A stretch of DNA of 40,916 bases from Planctomycetota bacterium (lineage in GTDB: Bacteria > Planctomycetota > OFTM77). The notes under the pieces are model-generated. The model worked only from the letters and a program-made list of their open reading frames with translations. It did no database searches and was not told the DNA's origin. The DNA is taken from positions 1 to 40,916 of the forward strand of contig JAJDCO010000036.1 in assembly GCA_029260795.1 (NCBI GenBank). Reading direction: 5' to 3'. Positions 1 through 7,657 of this stretch are shown piece by piece (the first letter of the stretch is position 1; every line of letters begins with the position of its first letter). The translations under genes and the position numbers were made by a program.

Positions 1-360
1 GCCCGTGGATGCAAGGAAAGCGACCGAGCACGCCGCAGTCGACCTCGCTGCAGGTCGTCGAGGCGGCGCAGGAAGCTTGACGCAGCAGGCATGGGTAGAT
101 TCGGCGCCGCAGTAGATGGCTGGTGAGAAATGCGGGCTAGAGCCGCACCCGGAGAGGAGCGAGTGCCACGGAGCTTTCCGGTTCGGTCGCGAAGGTCGGG
201 TATCGAATCGAGAATCCGAGGTCAATGGAGGCCTCTCGGATCATCCAGGCGGGGGCGATCACCCTTTCCCAGAGGACTCAATACCGCTTCCTCCTGCTGT
301 CGATAGTCCGACGGACTCACCGTGGACTCGGCGAGATCGAGACCATCGGAAAGAAGCTGC
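1..360. other. Left edge of window, no confident gene
   Basis: No gene can be called with confidence here. The first 80 bases are open on the plus strand in a frame ending at TGA 78-80, with mostly G or C in third positions, so they could be the 3' end of a gene entering from the left. A second plus frame (to TAG 113-115) and a minus-strand frame from an ATG at 92 are also open, so the choice is ambiguous. From about 120 to 360 the sequence upstream of the 408 lipoprotein gene is open in frame with it (from ATG 225), but that extension would bury a clean lipoprotein signal peptide, so I read it as non-coding and regulatory. Confidence 0.4.
305..317. promoter_or_regulatory. Perfect inverted repeat, possible activator site
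   Basis: AGTCCG-A-CGGACT is a perfect 6+1+6 inverted repeat. It is centred about 77 bases upstream of the start point implied by the sigma-54-type promoter at 361-377, a workable distance for an enhancer-binding protein. That it binds the NtrC-type regulator encoded at 16732 is inference. The same sequence is not obvious upstream of the second sigma-54-type promoter. Confidence 0.3.
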
Positions 361-377
361 TTGGCAAAGCGAATGCA
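361..377 (+). promoter_or_regulatory. Sigma-54-type promoter (-24/-12)
   Basis: The sequence TTGGCA-N6-ATGCA places the invariant GG (363-364) exactly ten bases from the invariant GC (375-376). It matches the known consensus TTGGCACG-N4-TTGCA at most conserved positions; the visible departures are C to A, G to A and the first T of the -12 box to A. The implied start point is near 388, about 20 bases before the lipoprotein start at 408, leaving just enough leader for its GGAG ribosome-binding site. A sigma-54-dependent activator is encoded in this window at 16732-18123. Confidence 0.55.
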
Positions 378-407
378 CAGGGGCACACCTCGGATACGGA
401 GCGCATG

Positions 408-2510
408 ATGTCGACGGCGAGATGTTTGACAGTCTGGGCGATTACGCTCCTGTCGTTGGTGAGCTGTTCGAGCACGCCCGAGGATGATGGGGGCAAGCCC
501 TACATCGCACGGGTGCTCGAGGCAAGGCGAGAGGCTGGACGGGCCCGCCAGAGAGCCGACCGGCTCGAGGTGGCCAGATACCGTGATGCTCATCAGCAGT
601 ACCGTGAGGCGAAGAACTCCGAGGCGGTTGGGGAAGAGTTTCAGACCGCGGGTCAGTTTGCAGAGTCCCTTCGCGCTTTCGAGCGGGCAGACGCTTTCTA
701 CCAGCGTGCTGAGCAGTTGGCCATGAAGTCGGCTCGAGCTGACATTACGGCCTTGCGTCAGGTCGTTGGCGATCTGGATGTCAGGGCTCAGGAGCATCGC
801 GCATCGGAGCTGCTGCCCGCCGCCTACGCGACGACTCGCGAGCTCGTAGCCACCGCGGATGCGGCGGTCGAGAACGGAGACTTCGGTTCGGCCCTGCGGG
901 CCTACGAGAAGGCGAAGGGTCAACTCGAGGCGCTCGAGCAGCAAACGATCGCCAAGCTCCGAGAATCGGCCGTCCAGCGTCGAGATCTCGTGGTCTCTCT
1001 GCAGCAGAACGTCCGAGAGCTTCACGGAGACGTCCATGCTCCGGAGGACTATCGCAATGGCTCGGAGCTCCTCGCCCGAGCTCAGGAGCACCTCGCCGCC
1101 GAGCAGTATTTCGAGGCCCAGGAAGGACTCGAGGAGGCTCGCGAATCCCTGAACCATGCTCTCGGGACTGCGCGGGAGGCCCTCGCCCGAGAAATGAAGA
1201 TCGCGGAGCAACGTCGCCAGAAGGCACTCGAGCGACACCAAGCAGCCGACTCGGCCTTCGCCTCCGAGGTTGCACGATCGACTTTCGAAGAGGCCATGAC
1301 CTTTCTCACTGCGGGTGATGGGTTGTTCGAGCAACGTCGATACGAAGAGGCTGGCGAGCGCTTCGACCGCGCTCTCGAGCTGTTCGATGCCTCATATGGC
1401 CAGGCCATGGAGCTCCAGAAGACCATGCAGCAGGCCGCCATCCAGACGGCGACAGCTCGCTCGGAAGCGGACAAGATCCGGGCCTCCGAGCTCTCGGCCG
1501 AGGCCTATGCAACAGGGGTCTCACACGAGAGAGAGGCTGCGGCACATCTGAAAGAGCACCGGCTCGTCGAGGCCCGACAGGATTACTCCGACGCGGCGAC
1601 TGCGTTCGAGCAAGCGACGGGGTCTACCCTCGAAGCCATGCGCAGCATGGCTTCTCACGAAGAAAGCCAGCGCTTGAAGGTGCTCGCCGACGACGTCCTG
1701 ACTCGGGTTGAGCAAGCTCGCCGCTCCGCTGAGAAGTTCCAGCCGCGAGACGGGCATGGGGCGACGTTCGGGCAGGGCGAGGTCGCACTTCAAGAAGGTC
1801 AGCAGTTTTACCTGGACGAAGACTTCTCCAAGTCGAAAGAGCGCTTCCAAGCGGCAATCGAGCTGTTTGGCCAAGCCGCCGATGAGGCACGAGAAGACGT
1901 TCGGCGCGAGCTCGGCCGTTTGCGTGCCGAGTGCGAGTCCCTGAAGTCCGAGCTTCAGGGCCGCGGAGTTGTCTTGGGAGAGGATTATGTGTCGGCGGTG
2001 GAAGCTCTCACCAAAGCACAGACTCATGATGAGCTGAATGAGCTGATCGACGCTCGGTCCCAGTACGTGCAGGCGAAGCAGCTCTTCGGTCGTTCGGCGT
2101 CGGCTCTCGGTTCGGCGACTCCCGTGGCTGCCGCGCCCGTCGATCGTTCGGTCCCGGGTACCGGAGGAACGGGCAGCTCCGCTCGCCTCGGATCTGAGAT
2201 CCCTCCGCGAAAGAGGTCGGTCGCGGATTCTCGCCAGCCTGCCCCGCGCGAGTCGGATTCTACTCGCAGCCGCAAGCTTCTCTTGGGAGGTGCGATCATC
2301 GGCTTGCTGATCGGCGCAGCCGTCCTACTGCTCCTTGCGAGACCCAAGGTCAGGCGACCTCACCATCGTCTGCCTCCGACTCCATCGGATCCGGGGCGTC
2401 GTCGTTCCCCGACGGTGGGACCGCGCAGCAGCGTGAACACCCGACCCGGCCTCCATCAACGTCAGGACGCCGGTTTCCCAACCCTCACCCAGAGCGGTCG
2501 GGCCGACTGA
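408..2510 (+). CDS. Large helical-repeat lipoprotein with C-terminal membrane segment
   Basis: This 700-residue envelope protein is not assigned to a named family. It starts with a lipoprotein signal peptide (hydrophobic stretch, lipobox LVSC, acylated Cys20). About 550 residues of Ala/Glu/Arg-rich amphipathic helix follow, in repeats of the form 'A-x-x-Y-x-x-A-x-x-x-F-x-x-A' that recall TPR or DUF4398-like helical repeats. Near residues 622-644 there is a strong transmembrane helix, then a 56-residue basic, Pro-rich tail. A lipid anchor at one end and a membrane helix at the other is unusual and could bridge two membranes. I chose ATG 408 (GGAG six bases upstream; ATG 405 is adjacent) because the longer reading from 225 hides the signal peptide. 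The sigma-54-type promoter just upstream suggests co-regulation with the 5748-18123 operon. Confidence 0.85.
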   Translation: MSTARCLTVWAITLLSLVSCSSTPEDDGGKPYIARVLEARREAGRARQRADRLEVARYRDAHQQYREAKNSEAVGEEFQTAGQFAESLRAFERADAFYQRAEQLAMKSARADITALRQVVGDLDVRAQEHRASELLPAAYATTRELVATADAAVENGDFGSALRAYEKAKGQLEALEQQTIAKLRESAVQRRDLVVSLQQNVRELHGDVHAPEDYRNGSELLARAQEHLAAEQYFEAQEGLEEARESLNHALGTAREALAREMKIAEQRRQKALERHQAADSAFASEVARSTFEEAMTFLTAGDGLFEQRRYEEAGERFDRALELFDASYGQAMELQKTMQQAAIQTATARSEADKIRASELSAEAYATGVSHEREAAAHLKEHRLVEARQDYSDAATAFEQATGSTLEAMRSMASHEESQRLKVLADDVLTRVEQARRSAEKFQPRDGHGATFGQGEVALQEGQQFYLDEDFSKSKERFQAAIELFGQAADEAREDVRRELGRLRAECESLKSELQGRGVVLGEDYVSAVEALTKAQTHDELNELIDARSQYVQAKQLFGRSASALGSATPVAAAPVDRSVPGTGGTGSSARLGSEIPPRKRSVADSRQPAPRESDSTRSRKLLLGGAIIGLLIGAAVLLLLARPKVRRPHHRLPPTPSDPGRRRSPTVGPRSSVNTRPGLHQRQDAGFPTLTQSGRAD

Positions 2511-2532
2511 GCTCTTCAGCGTCGAGCGAGAC

Positions 2533-3648
2533 TCAATCGGCCGATTCGTCGTCGGGCTGGTGGGCGAGGTACTCCGACTTGAGCTGATCATGAAGCTCCT
2601 CGAGTCGGTCGAGGAGCTTGCGTGGTTTCCGATGTGCCCGGCGGGCGAGGGCGTAGGTTGTCAGAATCGGAAGCGCAACGCTCGTATCGAGGTAGCAGAC
2701 CACCGCATCGGGCAGGTGATCCGGGTCGACCTTTCCCCAGCTCACGGCCTCAGCCGGAGTCGCTCCCGAGAGCCCACCGGTATCGGGTCGAGCGTCGGTG
2801 AATTGAAGGAAGTAGTCCTGGCCGACGTCCTCGAGGCCGAGGACCTCTTGAATCTGCGGCTGAGTCTGCAACAGGAAGTTCTTCGGTGAGCCGCCTCCCA
2901 GGATGACGATGCCTGTTTGACCATCCCGGTTCGCCTCGCGAACGATGGCGGCGGTCTCGTTCACGTCGCGTGTGATACTCAAGCGAAGTCCGTTTCCCCG
3001 AAGCTCCTGAGCGGCCACGTTCATTCCGATCGACGAATCGCCCGGCGATGACGTGTAGATCGGGACGCGCTCGATATGGGATGCCGAGAGTAGGCTCGTG
3101 CCCTCTGGCAGTCCGAGTGCCCGCTCTCGTTCGAGAAGGTATCGGCCACAAAGGTCGTGGAAAGTGGCCGTACTCATCTCGCGCTGGAACTCTGGTTCTT
3201 GGATGATGCGCCGAAAGAACTCATCGGTCGAGAGCAGCACCTTGTAGTCGAACAGGATGTCGTAGATGCGGACGACGTCGTGTTTACGCAGCTCGATGTC
3301 GTCGACCTGAGGTTGCCCTCGATGCATCATCAATCCGAGCGACCGGTGCGCATCGTGATAGAGGTTTGCGCCCGTCGAGACGATCCAGTCGACGAATGCG
3401 GCTCGCATCAAGGGGAGCATGCACGACCGCCCGAGGCCGGCCGGAGTCAGTGCGCCCGTCACCCCAAGGCCGATCGTGACGTGCTCCTCGAGCATCTTCT
3501 TCGTGAAAAGGCCGCAGGCGTCTCGCAGTCGTCCGGCGTTGTATGCAAAGAAGCAGCGATCCACGAGCTCGGTAACTGATTGGTCACCATCGATCCCGAC
3601 CGGATCGATGGCATGGCCTTGCAGGTATGGATTGGCGCGATCTTTCAT
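2533..3648 (-). CDS. Deoxyhypusine synthase family protein
   Basis: At 371 residues this matches the usual size of the deoxyhypusine synthase (DHS) / homospermidine synthase family, NAD-dependent enzymes that transfer the aminobutyl group of spermidine. Family features include a Gly-rich ILGGGSPKN segment and, near the C terminus, AVSWGK, where Lys306 aligns with the lysine that forms the enzyme-imine intermediate in eukaryotic DHS. Bacteria lack the eIF5A substrate, so bacterial members are thought to act on other acceptors such as polyamines; the substrate here is unknown. The start at 3648 has GGAG seven bases upstream. The reading frame runs open to 3888, but the added 80 residues look unlike the family. 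It is convergent with the 408 lipoprotein gene (22 bases apart). Confidence 0.88.
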   Translation of the reverse strand: MKDRANPYLQGHAIDPVGIDGDQSVTELVDRCFFAYNAGRLRDACGLFTKKMLEEHVTIGLGVTGALTPAGLGRSCMLPLMRAAFVDWIVSTGANLYHDAHRSLGLMMHRGQPQVDDIELRKHDVVRIYDILFDYKVLLSTDEFFRRIIQEPEFQREMSTATFHDLCGRYLLERERALGLPEGTSLLSASHIERVPIYTSSPGDSSIGMNVAAQELRGNGLRLSITRDVNETAAIVREANRDGQTGIVILGGGSPKNFLLQTQPQIQEVLGLEDVGQDYFLQFTDARPDTGGLSGATPAEAVSWGKVDPDHLPDAVVCYLDTSVALPILTTYALARRAHRKPRKLLDRLEELHDQLKSEYLAHQPDDESAD

Positions 3649-4011
3649 GCAGACGCTCCGGGGCGGGCAGTGGAGTCCTCTCGCGGTTTGGACTTTATCG
3701 AGCCGAATGACCGGATGGAAGTACGATTCCCAACCGGGCCGGTGGGCGTCGTCCGACGACGAGTCCACGAGGACACTCCGGTCGTGAATCGGCCCGTCCC
3801 GAGGGCCTTCCGTTACCTCTGCGACGCCTTTTTTTCCTTGTTTTGTCTTGACTTGGAGCGGGAGGGGCGTAAAAGAGTAAACGCGCAATTACTCAAGACT
3901 GCGTGGTTGGGGTCTCGCTCATTTCATTGGTAAGCATCGGCCGCGGAATCGCGGTCCTCGCCGCCTAGGCTGGCGAAACAAGCCGGCTTCGAACCCCACA
4001 GGAGGTGACGA
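3649..4011. other. Divergent intergenic region
   Basis: These 363 bases separate the DHS-like gene (minus) from the small ribbon-helix-helix gene (plus). I see no convincing gene. A T-rich tract at 3829-3847 stands out against the GC-rich background and sits directly upstream of the plus-strand promoter candidate at 3848-3875. The leader between that promoter and 4012 contains a short CCGCG-GAAT-CGCGG hairpin near 3940-3955. No clear promoter for the minus-strand gene was identified. Confidence 0.5.
3848..3875 (+). promoter_or_regulatory. Sigma-70-type promoter with AT-rich upstream tract
   Basis: A -35 box TTGACT (3848-3853) and a -10 box TAAAAG (3870-3875) are separated by 16 bases. The 19 bases before the -35 box are nearly all T or otherwise AT-rich, which may act like an UP element. 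The implied start point is near 3883, giving a leader of about 130 bases to the small gene at 4012. Confidence 0.5.
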
Positions 4012-4197
4012 GTGGTTCGGATCAATGTAGAGATCCCCGAAGAGCTGCGCAAAGAGCTGAAGGCCAAGCTGGCTCTCGAGGGCAAGACCATCAAAGAGTG
4101 GGTACTCGAGCAAATCGAAGGTTACCTCGGCGGCAAACGACGCCGAGCCACCAAGACGCGCGCGAAGACCACCCGTAAGAAGACGACTCGCCGCTGA
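4012..4197 (+). CDS. Ribbon-helix-helix-like small protein with H1-like basic tail
   Basis: This 61-residue protein has two parts. Residues 2-40 (RINVEIPEELRKELKAKLAL and following) have the strand-helix-helix pattern of ribbon-helix-helix (CopG/ParD/Arc) DNA-binding proteins. Residues 42-61 are almost entirely Lys, Arg, Thr and Ala, like histone-H1-type tails. It starts at GTG 4012 behind a near-perfect ribosome-binding site (AGGAGGTGA, 4000-4008), and a good promoter with an AT-rich upstream tract lies at 3848, so strong expression is likely. No toxin gene is adjacent, so an antitoxin role is not supported. A nucleoid-associated or general DNA-binding role is the better inference. Its stop lies 8 bases from the end of the convergent GAF gene. 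Confidence 0.8.
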   Translation: MVRINVEIPEELRKELKAKLALEGKTIKEWVLEQIEGYLGGKRRRATKTRAKTTRKKTTRR

Positions 4198-4205
4198 GTC
4201 CGCCC

Positions 4206-5399
4206 TTATCGCCCCGCCTTCAGCTCCGCGAGCCCCTGGGACAGATCCTGCAATCGAAAGGGCTTCCGAAGGGAAGCCAGGCCGGCTTCTCGAGCCGGCC
4301 ACTCGAGATCGCAAGCGATCAGGAGCTGTTGGCGTGCTGGCGACCATTTCGGCGCGAGCCGATCCAGCACTTCAGACCAGTCGCTGACGTCCAGCATCAT
4401 GAGGTCCGTCGCGTTGGGAGGAATCGTGGCTACTCTCGTCGGCTCCCGGACGAGAACCTCGTAGCCCAGGTGCTCGAGCATCTCGACCGTCGCCTCGCGG
4501 CCGCAACTCGGATGTTGGATGAGCCACACTCGCCCGGGTGCCCCGTTGGTCGCCGCTTCGCGAGCACTCGATCGAGTGGATGTCGTCGAGCCAGGTCGCG
4601 TGGCGCGTAAGGTCAGACCGATCGTTCCCAGGCGGCGTCGGTAGAGCGTGACGTTGTCTCCTGCAGCACCGCTCCAGCTCTCGAGTCGAGCAGAGGGACC
4701 TTCGCCGACGCGAGCCCAGGCGGACTCGAGCCACTCCCGATGGCAGCCCGTGTAATCCGAGATCCAGCTGGAGAGTGGCCACGGTCCTTCGGCCTCAGGC
4801 AGCTCGACTCCGAGCTGCCCACGCAGATGGCCGAGCTCGTCCAGAATCACGATCGCTTCCTTCTGTGCCTCCTCGAGAGCAGTGAGCCCGTAGGCATCCT
4901 CCAACTGAGCACCGAAGTGGGCGGCGAGGCGTTGGAGGAAATGAGCCGCCTTGGATGTGATGGCACGAGCCCTTTGGGCTTGTACCGCAAGAACACCCCA
5001 GGGACGATCGTTGGTGCGGACCGGGACTCCGACGAACGAGGAAATGCCGCTCTCGACATGTGCCGGATGCTGCCGCCATTGCCGATGTGATGCCGCATTG
5101 CTGATCGTGAGGGAGCGACCTCGTTGAATGACCACTCCCTCAAACTGATCGGCCAACGCATGGGGCCCGTCGAGGCGATCCGAGCGGACCTCCGCGTCGC
5201 TGAGTGAACACGAGTGACTCCACAGCCGCCCACCAGGATCGAGTTGAACGACGCGACCCCACTCCATTCCAACGGCTCTCGCGGCACATCGCGCGATCGA
5301 TGCAAAGGAGCTTCGCCCATCGTCGAGTAGCCTCAGCACGGCATCGAGCTGCCGCCGGTTGGCGCGCTCGTTCGAGCCGGAGTCATCGCTTCGAGCCAT
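4206..5399 (-). CDS. GAF-domain protein with degenerate receiver domain
   Basis: A 397-residue soluble protein. Residues about 20-170 form a GAF sensory domain (FVGVPV, WGVLAVQ and a helix leading into a linker). Residues about 290-397 look like a two-component receiver fold, RVWLIQHP to LRKPFRLQDL. The acidic pair that normally binds Mg at the start of a receiver is replaced by QHPS, while the phospho-acceptor-like Asp337 (MLDVSD) and Lys379 (RKPF) remain. It is therefore probably a phosphorylation-defective or pseudo-receiver. There is no kinase, cyclase or DNA-binding domain. The ribosome-binding site before ATG 5399 is weak. The frame stays open upstream to about 5472 without a better start. 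It is divergent from the 5748 operon, so it may respond to or modulate that system; this is positional inference only. Confidence 0.78.
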   Translation of the reverse strand: MARSDDSGSNERANRRQLDAVLRLLDDGRSSFASIARCAARAVGMEWGRVVQLDPGGRLWSHSCSLSDAEVRSDRLDGPHALADQFEGVVIQRGRSLTISNAASHRQWRQHPAHVESGISSFVGVPVRTNDRPWGVLAVQAQRARAITSKAAHFLQRLAAHFGAQLEDAYGLTALEEAQKEAIVILDELGHLRGQLGVELPEAEGPWPLSSWISDYTGCHREWLESAWARVGEGPSARLESWSGAAGDNVTLYRRRLGTIGLTLRATRPGSTTSTRSSAREAATNGAPGRVWLIQHPSCGREATVEMLEHLGYEVLVREPTRVATIPPNATDLMMLDVSDWSEVLDRLAPKWSPARQQLLIACDLEWPAREAGLASLRKPFRLQDLSQGLAELKAGR

Positions 5400-5552
5400 G
5401 CGGTTCCATCTCAGCAGCAGACCAAGGGTCGGCCGAGAGATACCAGAACGCTTGGCGAGCGGGCAAGGGCTTCACCGCCTGACGTGACGGTCTACCGTCC
5501 TGTCATCGCAACGGACATCGGCTCGTCGAGCGGCCGACGGGCTGAACGCATC

Positions 5553-5573
5553 CGGATCTGCGAAGAAGATCTG
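5553..5573. promoter_or_regulatory. Imperfect inverted repeat, possible enhancer site
   Basis: CGGATCT-N7-AGATCTG is an inverted repeat with one mismatch, centred about 100 bases upstream of the start point implied by the sigma-54-type promoter at 5638. That is the usual position for an NtrC-type enhancer site. A third AGATCT copy lies at 5624-5629. Binding by the regulator at 16732 is inference. Confidence 0.35.
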
Positions 5574-5637
5574 AAGCGATTGCGTACGCGACGGTTCGGC
5601 CGGCCGGCTCCGAGCTTCTCCCGAGATCTTCCTCAGA

Positions 5638-5653
5638 TGGAATGCCCTTTGCG
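5638..5653 (+). promoter_or_regulatory. Sigma-54-type promoter of the operon
   Basis: TGGAATG-CCCT-TTGCG has the invariant GG (5639-5640) and GC (5651-5652) exactly ten bases apart and a full TTGC -12 box; the -24 box departs from the consensus TGGCACG at two positions. The implied start point is near 5664, about 85 bases before the GTG start at 5748. The last gene of the operon encodes a sigma-54 activator, which fits an autoregulated circuit. Confidence 0.5.
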
Positions 5654-5747
5654 ATCCGGGCCGCGCCGACGTCGCCCTCGCATCGCGAGAGGGTGGTGAT
5701 CTCGACCGAAACGGACTCTCGCACTCGACGACCAGAAGGAGGATCGC

Positions 5748-6536
5748 GTGTTGCACCGCAAGCTTTGGTGGATCTGGGAGAGCAGCCTTCTGCTCGTGGC
5801 CGGCTGTGCATCGTCAGGTGCCGAGCTCCAACGCCAAGCTTTCATTGCCCTCGAGGCAGATCGCTACGACGAGGCGGCCGACTTGTACTCTCAGGTCATC
5901 GCGGAGGATGAGGACTCTGGCTCCGCCTACCTCGGTCGAGCCCTCGCCCATGACCGCTCGGATCGAACGATGCAGGCTCTGGAAGACTATCGGCGCGCCG
6001 CCAAGCTCGAGCCGAGCAACTCCAGCTTGCCGCTCTATCTCGCCGAGCTGCAGCTTCGTCGCGGCGAGCTCGCCGCGGCTCGTGAAGAAGTTCGGTCCGT
6101 TCTCGTCCTCTCGGACGACGACCTCGGTCGATTGGATCGATTTGCGGCTCTTGCAATCGCCGGCCGCATCGAGCTCGCCGACGACAAGCTCTACGAGGCC
6201 AGGGATCGGTTTCGGTCGGCGCTCGCGCTCGGGCAGCATGAGCCCGAGCTTTCTTCCCAGCCCCTCTTTCGCTCCGTGCTGTACTTGGCCGCCCACGCTG
6301 AGTACGAGCTCCGTCGCTTCGACCGAAGCCGGAGTCATCTTCAGGAGTATCTCGAGGCGGTGGAGCAAGCGGGCGAGCGCCCGACGTCCGGTGACTACTA
6401 CCTGCTGACGCTGACCAGTTACTTGGACGGTGACTTCGAGGCGGCTGCTGGCCACCTACCCCACGTCGACCCGGAGGGTCGAGCCCGCCTGGCGTCGGAG
6501 CTGGGTGATGACCGCTTCTTTCTCGCCGCTCGCTGA
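5748..6536 (+). CDS. TPR-repeat lipoprotein
   Basis: A 262-residue envelope lipoprotein and first gene of the operon. The N terminus is a lipoprotein signal peptide with lipobox LVAGC. From about residue 25 to 230 there are tetratricopeptide repeats (for example AFIALEADRYDEAADLYSQV and the following repeat with AYLGRALAHDRSDRTMQALE). TPR lipoproteins of this kind usually scaffold protein complexes at the inner face of the outer membrane. The GTG start at 5748 is chosen because AAGGAGG lies five bases upstream. The next gene follows after 15 bases. Specific partners cannot be read from the sequence, but the operon suggests the ExbBD-like complex and the secreted coiled-coil proteins. Confidence 0.88.
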   Translation: MLHRKLWWIWESSLLLVAGCASSGAELQRQAFIALEADRYDEAADLYSQVIAEDEDSGSAYLGRALAHDRSDRTMQALEDYRRAAKLEPSNSSLPLYLAELQLRRGELAAAREEVRSVLVLSDDDLGRLDRFAALAIAGRIELADDKLYEARDRFRSALALGQHEPELSSQPLFRSVLYLAAHAEYELRRFDRSRSHLQEYLEAVEQAGERPTSGDYYLLTLTSYLDGDFEAAAGHLPHVDPEGRARLASELGDDRFFLAAR

Positions 6537-6551
6537 AAGGACGCCTGAAGC

Positions 6552-7643
6552 ATGAACAATCTCGGATCGATCGCCGGTTTACTCCTCTGCAGTCTCGGTC
6601 TCATGGGGAGCTCGAGCTGGGCACAGGAAGACTCCCGATCGTCGGCGGACCGACGCGCACCAGGCACGATCACTCTTCCCAAGGAGTGGACGATCAAGGA
6701 AGAAGTAAAGAAGCTCGATTCGTCACTTCATAACTTCAACAACTTGATCGCCTCTCTGGACAAGGCAAACGGCGATCTGAAGAGCGAGCTCGAATCCTAT
6801 CTCACTCAACCCGAAGACGAGGTGCTGGCCAGCTCGGTCGAGAAGAAGATGGCCCAGTGGGTGGCCACGGTCGTGCGTGACTTCGATCGCATCATCACCG
6901 ACCAAGATGTCCTCGTCAGCAGTTTCAAAAGCCTCGAACGCAAGCTCGGCAAGTTCGATACCTACCTCGAAGCCAAGGGGGACGAGCTCGAGGGCCGTCT
7001 CACCGAGCACGAGCGAAGCAAGCGCAAGGCAGAGAAGGACCTCATCCAGCTCGCGATCGCGATCAAGGAGGCAGAGAGTGAGGACGAGATCCGCTCTCTC
7101 AAGCGGCAGTTCGGCCGCCTCTGGATGGAGTTCAACATGCAGGAGCGTTACCTCAAGGGCACTCAGAATCACTTGACCAACTATCGGAACTTGCAACGCA
7201 GCTTGGGCTCGATGTCGGGCATCTTTGGCAACCTGCAGGTCAAGGTCGTCGATCTGATCTCCAACCTCGAGAACGAGAAGCAATACCTCCTCGACAGCAT
7301 CCGCCTGCAATCCGACAGCCTGCGGGTCAGGCAGATCATGCGGGACGGCATCGTTTCCGGGAAACACGCCATCAAGAACGTCTCCGAGAAGCTCGCCAAG
7401 CTCTATGCCCAAGTCGATGCCTTCACCACTGTCAATCAGCGGATCGGTGACAACCTCGGTCGGTTCGTCGCGTCCCAAGAGGTGCTGATCAGCGTGTCCC
7501 AGGACATCGATCAGATTGGGCAGACCACTCGCATCCCGGACATCGATGCGGCCGTCGAGCAGTTCTACCAGAAGCGTTTCGACGATGTTGTCGATCCGCA
7601 AGAGCCTCAGATGGTTCCCGCTGCAGTGCGCGCGGACGGCTAA
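6552..7643 (+). CDS. Secreted coiled-coil protein
   Basis: A 363-residue exported protein, family not recognised. A signal peptide ends near residue 25 (SSSWA-QED). The rest is almost wholly alpha-helical with long heptad-like stretches, notably about residues 50-175 (EEVKKLDSSLHNFNNLIASL, LKSLKRQFGRLW-like segments) and 190-330. There is no enzymatic motif and no membrane anchor after the signal peptide. It lies between the TPR lipoprotein and a second, smaller secreted coiled-coil protein, with 14-15 base gaps, so it is probably a periplasmic rod or spacer in the same complex. The ribosome-binding site (AAGGA) is somewhat distant from ATG 6552. Confidence 0.85.
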   Translation: MNNLGSIAGLLLCSLGLMGSSSWAQEDSRSSADRRAPGTITLPKEWTIKEEVKKLDSSLHNFNNLIASLDKANGDLKSELESYLTQPEDEVLASSVEKKMAQWVATVVRDFDRIITDQDVLVSSFKSLERKLGKFDTYLEAKGDELEGRLTEHERSKRKAEKDLIQLAIAIKEAESEDEIRSLKRQFGRLWMEFNMQERYLKGTQNHLTNYRNLQRSLGSMSGIFGNLQVKVVDLISNLENEKQYLLDSIRLQSDSLRVRQIMRDGIVSGKHAIKNVSEKLAKLYAQVDAFTTVNQRIGDNLGRFVASQEVLISVSQDIDQIGQTTRIPDIDAAVEQFYQKRFDDVVDPQEPQMVPAAVRADG

Positions 7644-7657
7644 GAAAGGAGCCTGCC

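Larger units (their letters stand above)
5400..5747. other. Divergent control region of the 12-gene operon
   Basis: These 348 bases lie between the GAF gene (minus) and the operon starting at 5748. No gene is supported. The region holds a sigma-54-type promoter at 5638-5653, an imperfect inverted repeat at 5553-5573 and a further AGATCT palindrome at 5624-5629. No convincing minus-strand promoter for the GAF gene was found. Confidence 0.5.

Noticed and set aside
222..386. Minus-strand frame of 54 codons from a GTG, opposite the control region of the 408 lipoprotein gene, with a fairly protein-like product
   Set aside because: It is the codon-aligned antisense of an open plus frame, its third positions are less GC-rich than the real genes, and it overlaps the sigma-54-type promoter.
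225..407. Longer N terminus of the 408 lipoprotein from ATG 225
   Set aside because: It would bury a complete lipoprotein signal peptide and include the promoter at 361-377.
3609..3626. TGGCATG...TTGCA on the plus strand as a sigma-54 site
   Set aside because: The GG-to-GC spacing is nine, not ten, and it lies inside the DHS-like gene with no plus-strand gene downstream for several hundred bases.
4012..4197. Ribbon-helix-helix protein as the antitoxin of a toxin-antitoxin pair
   Set aside because: No small toxin gene lies on either side; the neighbours are a GAF protein (convergent) and a DHS-like enzyme (divergent).
5484..5699. 71-codon plus-strand frame in the operon control region
   Set aside because: Arg/Ser-rich product, no ribosome-binding site, and it overlaps the promoter and inverted repeats.
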